From Deltaproteobacteria bacterium (lineage in GTDB: Bacteria > Bdellovibrionota_C > UBA2361 > JAAYZI01): a stretch of DNA of 10,274 nt. Under the pieces are notes generated by a model. It was given only the letters and a program-made list of their open reading frames with translations, was not told the origin of the DNA and searched no databases. The position numbers and the translations under genes are program-made. Shown here in pieces: positions 1 to 4,960 of this stretch; positions within the stretch are counted from its first letter, which is position 1, and the number at the start of each line of letters is the position of its first letter. The DNA lies in contig JAAYZI010000379.1 of the NCBI GenBank assembly GCA_012514925.1, positions 1 through 10,274 on the forward strand, read 5' to 3'.

Positions 1-677
1 GAGCTGCGGCGAGGTTAAAGGTTGCAAAGCTTAAGGCGGAGAGGGCGGAGAAGTTAAAGGCTAAACGGTTAAAGGTTGAACAGTCGAAGGTTGAACAGCC
101 GGAGACTAAACAGTCGGAAGTTGAGAAGCAAGAGGTTAAGCAGTTGAAAGTAGAACAGTCGGAGATTGGGAAGCAGGAGATTAAGCAGTTGAAGGTAGAA
201 CAGCCGGAGATTGAAAAGTCGGAAGTTGAGAAGCAGGAGGTTAAACAGTCGGGGCAAGGATCTAACGCGACAGATCTAGAAAAAATTAACGAGAGAGAAA
301 GCGCTGAAGGTGCCCAAACAAAGATTGGTTCTAGTGAACCCGCTCAAGTGAAATCTTTAGAGCCATCACCAGAAAAACCCGGCACAAAAATTTCTCGTCA
401 CTTGCCGAGGCACATTAGAGATATGGTGTATGTAAGAGACGAAGGGCGGTGCACTTTTGTAAGTCCTGATGGGAGGCGCTGCGAGGAAAGATGCGACTGC
501 GAGATTCATCATGTCGAGCCGTACGGTAAGGGCGGTGCGCATGATTTATCGAACCTTAGACTTTATTGCAGGGCTCATAATTTGCACCAAGCAGAAAAAG
601 ATTATGGCAAGGATTATATAAACGCGAAGATTCAAGCTGCGAGGGTGTGCGAACAAGGGGCGAGTGGGGTGGTTTGA
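1..677 (+). CDS. HNH endonuclease, 5'-truncated by window edge
   Basis: The reading frame is open from base 3 to the TGA at 675-677 (224 visible codons), so the true start lies left of the window; a TTG at 144 could be mistaken for a start but falls inside a repeat. The visible N-terminal part (to about base 250) is low-complexity K/E/Q/V sequence with 15-residue repeats, probably a charged helical linker. A polar linker follows to about base 395. The HNH domain spans about 396-650: RHLPRHIRDMVYVRDEGRC, then Cys pairs (GRC, GRRC), the IHH histidines, the Asn of LSNLRLYC and the CRAHN ending. These are the metal- and zinc-binding positions of HNH nucleases. The family cleaves DNA with a divalent metal; many members of this subtype are stand-alone genes of unknown role, often in accessory regions. 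No partner methylase or restriction gene is visible. Domain call is strong, biological role unknown. Confidence 0.85.
   Translation, partial: AAARLKVAKLKAERAEKLKAKRLKVEQSKVEQPETKQSEVEKQEVKQLKVEQSEIGKQEIKQLKVEQPEIEKSEVEKQEVKQSGQGSNATDLEKINERESAEGAQTKIGSSEPAQVKSLEPSPEKPGTKISRHLPRHIRDMVYVRDEGRCTFVSPDGRRCEERCDCEIHHVEPYGKGGAHDLSNLRLYCRAHNLHQAEKDYGKDYINAKIQAARVCEQGASGVV
123..248 (+). repeat. 45-bp coding tandem repeat (15-aa K/E/Q repeat)
   Basis: Units at 123-167 and 168-212 encode EKQEVKQLKVEQSEI and GKQEIKQLKVEQPEI. A shortened unit at 213-248 encodes EKSEVEKQEVKQ. More degenerate versions (LKVEQSKVEQPETKQ) lie upstream from about base 69. The repeat stays in frame with the HNH protein and probably varies in copy number. 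Confidence 0.85.
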
Positions 678-809
678 TTTATGCGGTTTGATGATTGGGG
701 TAACCGGCGCGGTTTGATAGGGGCGAGTGGTGCAGTTTGGTTGGGGCGGTTTGATTTGCACGGCTTGATTGGGGCGGCGTGTGTAGAGCGGATGGCGGTT
801 TTTGGGATA

Positions 810-833
810 TTTACTTTCTCTGGAGAAAGTAAA
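810..833. repeat. Palindrome copy 1
   Basis: Arms TTTACTTTCTC (810-820) and GAGAAAGTAAA (823-833) are perfect complements around the dinucleotide TG. The right arm is followed directly by a second AAGTAAA. Confidence 0.9.
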
Positions 834-975
834 AAGTAAATTGAGGGCGCGGCTGCGAGGGGGAGTGCAAATCGCGATGGGTCGTGTGGCTGTGTAGCCG
901 GGGGGTTCGGCCGGGGGCGCGGTTTGATCGGGCTGGTGCGTGTAGAGTGGGTGGCGGTTTTTGGTATTTGGGGCA

Positions 976-999
976 TTTACTTTCTCTGGAGAAAGTAAA
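976..999. repeat. Palindrome copy 2
   Basis: Identical to the copy at 810-833: arms 976-986 and 989-999 around TG, again followed by an extra AAGTAAA. Confidence 0.9.
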
Positions 1000-1098
1000 A
1001 AGTAAATTGGGGGCGCGGCGGCTTGGTTGGAGCGGCGCGGTTTAATTTGTGCGGTTTGATCGGACCGACGCGTGTAGAGTGGATGGTGGTTTTTGGTA

Positions 1099-1122
1099 TT
1101 TACTTTCTCCGGAGAAAGTGAA
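1099..1122. repeat. Palindrome copy 3
   Basis: Arms TTTACTTTCTC (1099-1109) and GAGAAAGTGAA (1112-1122) around CG, with one change in the right arm. The centre is here fully palindromic (CTCCGGAG). A partial extra right arm, GAAAGTAAA, follows at about 1128-1136. Confidence 0.88.
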
Positions 1123-1312
1123 TGGAAGAAAGTAAATGGGGCGCGGCTGTGAGGGGTGGTGCAAGTCGCGATGGACCGTGTAGCCGGGGGGTTCGGCTGG
1201 AGTGAGCGCGGCAGTTTGATTGGACCAGCGCGGTTTGATTGGGGCGCAACGGTTTGATTGGGCCAAAATATGTAGGGTGGGCGGCGGCATTTGGTTTTTG
1301 GTGTTTGGGATA

Positions 1313-1336
1313 TTTACTTTCTCTGGAGAAAGTAAA
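1313..1336. repeat. Palindrome copy 4
   Basis: Arms TTTACTTTCTC (1313-1323) and GAGAAAGTAAA (1326-1336) around TG. Followed by TTGAGGGCGCGGCTGCGAGG as after copy 1, but without the extra AAGTAAA. Confidence 0.9.
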
Positions 1337-1431
1337 TTGAGGGCGCGGCTGCGAGGGGGAGCGCTTGGGGTCGTCGCGTTAAGTGATACGGCTGGGGCGA
1401 GGCATGCGGCGGCGCTGGGTTAGTATTTGGG

Positions 1432-1665
1432 TTAGTGTCCTAGTTGTTGGCGGTCGCGTAGTATTTCAATCGCCCAGGCTTCGAGTTCGTTTAATTCATC
1501 TTCTGATTCGAATTCTGCGACTTCGCCGTCGGGCCAACGCGCTATGCCGCGGTAACCCATGCCGCGCAATTCGACATTCACAATTTTAGCGTCACCATCG
1601 ATCCCTACCGAACCAAGCAGAATATCTTCGGCTCGGGTTTCCTCGTCTAAAAAATCCTCAACCAT
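1432..1665 (-). CDS. Small acidic hypothetical protein (77 aa)
   Basis: ATG at 1663-1665, stop TAA at 1432-1434. I do not recognise the family. The product is short and rich in Asp and Glu, with no signal peptide, membrane segment or Cys motif. The first half (EDILLGSVGIDGDAKIVNVE) looks like alternating beta strands, the middle has GMGYRGIARWPDGEVAEFES, and the C-terminus (EDELNELEAWAIEILRDR) looks helical. The case for a real gene is good: a strong Shine-Dalgarno (AGGGGGAAGG, 1671-1680) lies 5 nt upstream of the ATG, and an extended -10 promoter is about 55 nt upstream. It is convergent with the HNH gene, and its end touches the repeat array. It is monocistronic as far as can be seen. Function unknown. 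Confidence 0.7.
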   Translation of the reverse strand: MVEDFLDEETRAEDILLGSVGIDGDAKIVNVELRGMGYRGIARWPDGEVAEFESEDELNELEAWAIEILRDRQQLGH

Positions 1666-1670
1666 GTCAA

Positions 1671-1680
1671 CCTTCCCCCT
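1671..1680 (-). promoter_or_regulatory. Ribosome binding site of the 77-aa gene
   Basis: On the minus strand AGGGGGAAGG ends 5 nt before the ATG at 1665. It supports both the reality and the start of this small gene. Confidence 0.7.
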
Positions 1681-1718
1681 TACCGCGCCAACCCAACTTT
1701 AAGATTAGTGCAAGGACG

Positions 1719-1729
1719 ATTATAGCACA
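1719..1729 (-). promoter_or_regulatory. Extended -10 promoter for the 77-aa gene
   Basis: The minus strand reads TGTGCTATAAT, a full match to the extended -10 consensus TRTGnTATAAT of the housekeeping sigma factor. No good -35 is seen 16-18 nt upstream, which is usual for this promoter class. The predicted start near 1712 gives a leader of about 47 nt with the ribosome binding site in place. Confidence 0.65.
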
Positions 1730-1757
1730 AACTGACCACAACTGAGGAATTTTTAGA

Positions 1758-1866
1758 GGATTACTTTGACCTTACACCCTCTACACCCTAGCTTATCAGA
1801 GCACTTATTTTTAGATTTACAAGGGATTATTTTGACCCTGCACCCCCTCTACATCCCCTACACCCG
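1758..1866 (+). repeat. Imperfect direct repeat in fabF downstream spacer
   Basis: GGATTACTTTGACCTTACACC (1758 on) and GGATTATTTTGACCCTGCACC (1824 on) are about 66 bp apart. Each is followed by pyrimidine/A-rich CTACACC-type sequence (to about 1789 and 1866). Both are preceded by a TTTTTAGA stretch. No gene is visible in this spacer. Confidence 0.55.
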
Positions 1867-1892
1867 CCAAGGCTTCTGCGTATTTAGGCGGG
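1863..1892 (-). terminator. Possible hairpin after fabF stop
   Basis: CCCGCC (1863-1868) and GGCGGG (1887-1892) form a 6-bp all-GC stem with an 18-nt loop, one base beyond the fabF stop codon at 1894-1896. In the fabF transcript no U-run follows the stem, so it is not a standard intrinsic terminator; it may protect the 3' end or be coincidental. Confidence 0.3.
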
Positions 1893-1893
1893 A

Positions 1894-3138
1894 CTAACTT
1901 AGCGCGCTCACAATCAAAGCAGCATTGGTGCCGCCAAACCCAAAGGAGTTCGACATGACGTGACGAACCTTACATGGACGGGCTTTATGCGGTACGTAGT
2001 CCAGATCGCACCCTTCACTAGGGTTGTCCAGATTAATCGTAGGAGGAATAATACCATCTATTATCGAGAGCGTGGCAAACACAGCTTCAATCGCCCCGGC
2101 CGCGCCTAGTAAATGTCCGGTCATCGATTTGGTGGAGTCCACCATTAATCCGTCTTTGGCATACCCACCAAAAACCTCTTTTATCGCTAGAGTTTCGGCC
2201 AAGTCGCCGGCCTCGGTAGAAGTGCCGTGCGCATTCACATAAGTTATGTCAGTAGATTTCAGACCGGCATAATCGAGAGCAGACTGCATGCACTGCCGCG
2301 CCCCGGAACCATCTACAGCCGGCGCGGTAATATGCTCGGCATCGCAAGAAGCTCCATACCCCGTAAGCTCGGCGTAGATTTTAGCGCCGCGTTTACGCGC
2401 AGCTTCAAACTCTTCGAGGATCAAAATCGCGGCACCCTCGCTCATCACAAAGCCGTCACGATCACGATCCCAGGGCCGCGATGCCTTTGTGGGCTCATCG
2501 TTCCGAGTAGAAAGCGCCCGCAACGCGCAGAAACCGCCTATGCCCATCTGGGTAACGGTGCTCTCCGCGCCACCCGTCAACATCAAATCCTGCAACCCAT
2601 CCGCGATTAAACGACACGCCTCGCCGATAGCATGCGCTGAGGACGCACAGGCACTGGTGATGGCATAATTTGGGCCACGCAACCCAAAACGAATGGCCAC
2701 ATTACCGGGCGCTAAATTTGAAATTAGGGCAGGGATCAAAAAAGGAGAGATTTTTCTAGGGCCGCCCTTTATAAAGATCTCATGACACCTCTCTAGGTAA
2801 CCCAATCCGCCCATGCCCACTCCAAGAACACAGCCCATGCGGCTGCGCTCGTATGCAACGTCTGAAAGCCCAGCGTCCTGCCAAGCCTCATGGGAAGCTC
2901 CCATAGCGTAGTGGGTAAAGATATCGTGCTTCTTAACCTCCTTCGGCTCAAAGTACTTGGCCGCGTCAAAGCCTTTTACCTCTCCTGCGATGCGGGAAGA
3001 AAAGGCGCTGGTATCAAAACGAGTAATCGGACCGATGCCACTCTTCCCCGCTTTAGCGTTAGCCCAAGTCTCTTGGGTAGTATTGCCCAAGGGAGACAGC
3101 ACTCCGAGACCAGTAATTACAACTCTTCTTTTCTTCAT
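1894..3138 (-). CDS. fabF: 3-oxoacyl-[acyl-carrier-protein] synthase II
   Basis: Condenses malonyl-ACP with acyl-ACP in the elongation step of type II fatty acid synthesis in the cytoplasm. The 414-aa product matches the usual FabF length. Thiolase-fold landmarks: the nucleophile Cys164 in TSACASSAHA, His304 in NAHGTSTEAGD, Lys337 in STKS, His342 in MTGHLLGAAGAIEA, and the C-terminal gatekeeper loop NSFGFGGTN (397-405). The C-H-H triad and near E. coli-like spacing indicate an active elongating enzyme of FabF rather than FabH or FabB type. The ATG at 3136-3138 begins MKKRRVVITGLGVLSPLG, the family's standard N-terminus, and has a Shine-Dalgarno 6 nt upstream. A longer in-frame start at 3189 would add 17 atypical residues. 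The gene stands alone here: no acpP or fabG adjoins it, and a 317-bp spacer separates it from the esterase gene upstream. Confidence 0.97.
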   Translation of the reverse strand: MKKRRVVITGLGVLSPLGNTTQETWANAKAGKSGIGPITRFDTSAFSSRIAGEVKGFDAAKYFEPKEVKKHDIFTHYAMGASHEAWQDAGLSDVAYERSRMGCVLGVGMGGLGYLERCHEIFIKGGPRKISPFLIPALISNLAPGNVAIRFGLRGPNYAITSACASSAHAIGEACRLIADGLQDLMLTGGAESTVTQMGIGGFCALRALSTRNDEPTKASRPWDRDRDGFVMSEGAAILILEEFEAARKRGAKIYAELTGYGASCDAEHITAPAVDGSGARQCMQSALDYAGLKSTDITYVNAHGTSTEAGDLAETLAIKEVFGGYAKDGLMVDSTKSMTGHLLGAAGAIEAVFATLSIIDGIIPPTINLDNPSEGCDLDYVPHKARPCKVRHVMSNSFGFGGTNAALIVSALS

Positions 3139-3144
3139 AGAACA

Positions 3145-3151
3145 TCTCCCC
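3145..3151 (-). promoter_or_regulatory. Ribosome binding site fixing the fabF start
   Basis: GGGGAGA on the minus strand, 6 nt before the ATG at 3138. It favours this start over the upstream in-frame start at 3189. Confidence 0.75.
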
Positions 3152-3318
3152 GGGAATTCCCAAATATCCGGGCTCGCACCATCCCGCACACCAACGGAGT
3201 AAAACTATTACCCACAATTTCAAGAAACTGCAATTTCAGTCAAATAATATTGCAAGAGATTTTCTGCAAATCCAGGACGACATTAATATAAAAGCCTATC
3301 ATATTAAATAGCTTATCC

Positions 3319-3438
3319 GTTCACATGAATATTAAACTGGGTGATTACAATGTATTGCCAGTGTGGTCATCATGAAAAGTTCACATGAATATTAAATTAG
3401 GTGATTACAATTTGTTACCAGTGCAATCATCATGAAAA
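3319..3438 (+). repeat. 60-bp tandem duplication (two units)
   Basis: Units 3319-3378 and 3379-3438 are the same length and agree at 52 of 60 positions. Both start GTTCACATGAATATTAAA and end ATCATGAAAA. They lie between the end of the esterase gene and fabF. On the plus strand each unit holds an identical-length mini-frame (3325-3375 and 3385-3435) reading MNIKLGDYN[V/L]LPV[W/Q]SS-stop, with no ribosome binding site. The rest of the spacer 3139-3455 is AT-rich; I see no convincing fabF promoter there. Confidence 0.85.
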
Positions 3439-3455
3439 AACTCGATACTGCGTAA

Positions 3456-4166
3456 CTATCTTGCTGTTTCGTGGGCCGCAACTCGCGGGGCTGGCACAAG
3501 CAGGGGCTGCAATGCCTCCCAGATCTTGCCTGCCATAATTTCATGCCCCTGAGCGTTAGGGTGCAGAAGGTCCGGAAAGTTTAAGTCCGGCCGTCCCGCC
3601 ACCCCTTCAAGCAGATTGACTATCAGCAGGGCGTTATTCTGCTCCGCTAAGTCTCGGTACATTTCTTGATATTCAGCCCAACCCGCTAAGCCGCGGTGCT
3701 GAGGCAGATCAACTCCAGAGACTACGATCTTTACACCGGGGCTGGCGGCCCTGGCCCGGTCTATAATCTCCTGCATGTTTTTGCGGCACTCCTGAGCAGG
3801 CACACCCCGCGGCAGATCGTTTGCGCCAAACGCTACCATCAAGAGCGCCACTTCAGAGTTCAACACCGCAGAGCTTCGAGCTAAACCATCCGCAGCTGTG
3901 TCTCCACTAACACCAGCATTTACGACCCGAAAAGGAAGCTTGGCTGCTTGCAGGCGCTCCGCGATTAGAGCCGGGTAAGCCTCCGTGCGCGCCAGGGCCA
4001 AACCTTCAGTCAAACTGTCGCCTAAAAATACGACCGTAGAAGTACCTACGCCATCCATGCTTGCCCCCGCCTTGTCATCTCTTAATCCCCAACTTAGCAC
4101 ACCCCAACCTAATATAACTGCCAAAACCGCAGAGCCTAATACATTAACCGCTGTCTGTGGACGCAC
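3456..4166 (-). CDS. GDSL-family (SGNH) esterase, TesA-like, membrane-anchored or secreted
   Basis: A 236-aa serine esterase of the TesA/arylesterase type, which hydrolyses acyl esters or thioesters. The four SGNH blocks are visible: block I FLGDSLTEG (Ser51), block II NAGVSGDT (Gly88), block III GAND (Asn116), and block V DLLHPNAQGHE (Asp199, His202). The full set predicts an active enzyme. The N-terminus MRPQTAVNVLGSAVLAVILG has a hydrophobic segment (about residues 7-27) without a clear signal peptidase site, so either a signal anchor or a signal peptide exporting it to the periplasm. The start is GTG (4164-4166), chosen because AGGAGG lies at 4171-4176, 4 nt upstream. It is divergent from the VanZ-like gene. 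The tail after residue 222 (PAPRVAAHETAR) extends past the domain. The substrate cannot be predicted. Confidence 0.92.
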   Translation of the reverse strand: MRPQTAVNVLGSAVLAVILGWGVLSWGLRDDKAGASMDGVGTSTVVFLGDSLTEGLALARTEAYPALIAERLQAAKLPFRVVNAGVSGDTAADGLARSSAVLNSEVALLMVAFGANDLPRGVPAQECRKNMQEIIDRARAASPGVKIVVSGVDLPQHRGLAGWAEYQEMYRDLAEQNNALLIVNLLEGVAGRPDLNFPDLLHPNAQGHEIMAGKIWEALQPLLVPAPRVAAHETAR

Positions 4167-4170
4167 ACAC

Positions 4171-4176
4171 CCTCCT
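4171..4176 (-). promoter_or_regulatory. Ribosome binding site for the GTG start of the esterase
   Basis: Perfect AGGAGG on the minus strand, 4 nt before the GTG at 4166. It decides the start of the esterase gene. Confidence 0.7.
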
Positions 4177-4184
4177 ATTTACAT

Positions 4185-4207
4185 GCATACTCATTTTCTT
4201 GGTATGC
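4185..4207. repeat. Inverted repeat in divergent esterase/VanZ promoter region
   Basis: GCATAC (4185-4190) and GTATGC (4202-4207) are perfect complements separated by 11 nt. They lie in the 52-bp gap between the two divergent genes. The centre-to-centre distance of 17 bp fits neither a clear operator nor a terminator; a binding site for a dimeric regulator is possible. Confidence 0.35.
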
Positions 4208-4218
4208 TGCAGCTTAGC

Positions 4219-4734
4219 ATGAAGCTACTCCCTTCCAAAATCACCGCAGCCTGGGTTCTGTTGGTGCTATCTAGCGCCTTTTACGCGCGCGATTTGCTAG
4301 CTTTCCTGGATCGCTACCTAGCCCCAAATGATTATCTGATTTGGGGGTCTCTCCTCCTATTTGCGCTGATACTGCTTACAATCACAAGACGTGTGTGGCC
4401 AGGCGGCACTTTGCTTATCGGCGAGATCTTGCTGCTAGGCCTGCTGGCGGCCTCGCTCTTTGAGGTCTCTGTGGAACGTATGCATCTGGTTAAGTACGGC
4501 GTCATGGGGTTTTTTTACAGCTTGGACATTTTAAAAAATAATCGGTCGGTCCCCGGCAAAACAGCGCTGTTTCTTTCAACCTCCTTTTGCGCTCTAGTAG
4601 CCGCAACCGACGAAAGCTGCCAACACTTTATTCCTGATCGCGTCGGGGATCTGCGAGACGTAGGCTTTGGCGCAGTCGGCGGGCTATGGGGAGCGCTTAT
4701 AGGAGTTTGCCTAAAAAGGAAGGGAAAGCTCTAG
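4219..4734 (+). CDS. VanZ-like family membrane protein
   Basis: From the ATG at 4219 the product is 171 aa with about five hydrophobic segments (roughly residues 8-22, 39-56, 63-81, 113-130, 149-166), so it is an inner-membrane protein. The VanZ-family signature is present: SVERMHLVKYGVMGFFY (Glu86, His89) and, in the second half, TDESCQHFIPDRVGDLRDVGF (Asp131-Glu132, Gln135, Asp147) ahead of the last helix. VanZ itself gives low-level teicoplanin resistance; the biochemical role of the wider family is not established, so no resistance is implied. The start is uncertain: in-frame ATGs at 4183, 4204 and 4219 all lack a clear Shine-Dalgarno. I prefer 4219 because MKLLPSKITAAWVLLV begins close to the first helix and leaves room for promoters. 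The frame is also open upstream to 3985, opposite the esterase gene, which is a shadow. Confidence 0.85.
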   Translation: MKLLPSKITAAWVLLVLSSAFYARDLLAFLDRYLAPNDYLIWGSLLLFALILLTITRRVWPGGTLLIGEILLLGLLAASLFEVSVERMHLVKYGVMGFFYSLDILKNNRSVPGKTALFLSTSFCALVAATDESCQHFIPDRVGDLRDVGFGAVGGLWGALIGVCLKRKGKL

Positions 4735-4803
4735 CGCCGCTCTCCTTTCGTTGAGATCATGCAATTTTTATTTTCAGCCTGGGCGATAAAATTTCACTCC
4801 GGC

Positions 4804-4883
4804 GCAGAGTCAATTTCACGCAGAGTTAATTTCACGCAAAGTTAATTTAACGCAAAGTTAATTTAACGCAGAATTAATTTCAC
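4804..4883 (+). repeat. 16-bp tandem repeat, five units
   Basis: Five adjacent 16-bp units at 4804, 4820, 4836, 4852 and 4868 follow the pattern GCARAGTTAATTTMAC. Units 3 and 4 are identical, and the last unit runs into the palindrome core at 4882. There are no unique spacers between units, so it is not CRISPR. Confidence 0.9.
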
Positions 4884-4899
4884 TTTCTCTGGAGAAAGT
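4882..4899. repeat. Palindrome copy 5
   Basis: Core arms ACTTTCTC (4882-4889) and GAGAAAGT (4892-4899) around TG. The outer TTT/AAA of the left-array copies is not conserved, and the flanks differ from that array. Confidence 0.88.
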
Positions 4900-4915
4900 A
4901 ATATTTACGTGGACG

Positions 4916-4960
4916 GTTACCGGTGCTCCAGTTACCGGTGCTCCAGTTACCGATACTCCA
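4916..4960 (+). repeat. 15-bp tandem repeat overlapping the 3' end of prmC
   Basis: GTTACCGGTGCTCCA at 4916-4930 and 4931-4945 is identical; the third unit GTTACCGATACTCCA (4946-4960) holds the prmC stop codon and last residues. As the unit is five codons long, the minus strand reads LEYR-stop, LEHR-stop, LEHR-stop in one frame. Confidence 0.9.

Larger units (their letters stand above)
671..1258 (+). repeat. Dispersed short repeat GGTTTGAT in G-rich gene-free tract
   Basis: Exact GGTTTGAT occurs at 671, 685, 711, 748, 921, 1053, 1232 and 1251, usually preceded by GC and followed by a G-rich stretch. Variants are at 1039 (GGTTTAAT) and 1212 (CAGTTTGAT). The tract starts at the stop codon of the HNH gene and is strongly G-rich, C-poor on the plus strand. 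Open frames across it are repeat translations with no ribosome binding site or recognisable domain. Confidence 0.8.
800..1365 (+). repeat. Compound repeat array, four units with palindromic core
   Basis: Four degenerate units share the order: GTGTAGAGTGG-like lead, GGCGGTTTTTGG, the palindrome, then GAGGGCGCGGCTGCGAGG-like sequence. The palindromes start at 810, 976, 1099 and 1313, so the spacing is irregular (166, 123 and 214 bp). Units 1 and 3 share a longer tail, including ATCGCGATGG/GTCGCGATGG and TAGCCGGGGGGTTCGGC (about 844-915 and 1139-1200). Together with the GGTTTGAT tract this accounts for the whole gene-free stretch 678-1431. Confidence 0.8.
4755..4916 (+). repeat. Dispersed repeat element, copy A (expanded form)
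   Basis: Left end 4755-4785 (GATCATGCAA...CAGCCTGGGCG) and right end (palindrome core, AATATT, GTGGACGG at 4909-4916) both recur in inverted orientation at 9220-9301. The middle of this copy is filled by five 16-bp units. The element lies in the spacer between the VanZ-like gene and prmC, which are convergent. I see no terminal inverted repeats or target-site duplication that would name it as a known element. Confidence 0.75.

Noticed and set aside
69..257. Leucine/phenylalanine-rich 62-aa minus-strand frame
   Set aside because: It is the antisense of the K/E/Q repeat of the HNH gene; the LLNL/RLFNL pattern is a by-product of the 45-bp repeat.
810..833. Intrinsic terminator at the palindromes
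   Set aside because: The stem is AT-rich, the loop would be two bases, no U-run follows, and several copies are far from gene ends.
632..1290. Minus-strand frames of 114 and 82 aa (632-976, 1042-1290) and a 67-aa plus frame (1220-1423)
   Set aside because: They are translations of the repeat array (repeated SNRPNQT, PIKP, FTFSGESK strings) without ribosome binding sites or domains.
800..1365. CRISPR array
   Set aside because: The repeated palindromes have irregular spacing, and the intervals are themselves repetitive; no cas gene is nearby.
3139..3189. Longer fabF start at 3189
   Set aside because: It would add 17 residues not typical of FabF; the ATG at 3138 has a well-placed ribosome binding site and gives the standard N-terminus.
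3985..4218. N-terminal extension of the VanZ-like protein to 3985
   Set aside because: It lies antisense to the esterase coding region and has Pro/Thr/Ser-rich shadow sequence.
4219..4734. Glycopeptide resistance gene
   Set aside because: Only a VanZ-like family protein is present; there are no vanHAX genes, and most family members have no resistance role.
4804..4883. CRISPR or iteron origin
   Set aside because: The 16-bp units are head-to-tail with no spacers, and no replication initiator gene or DnaA-box cluster is nearby; the array belongs to a dispersed element.
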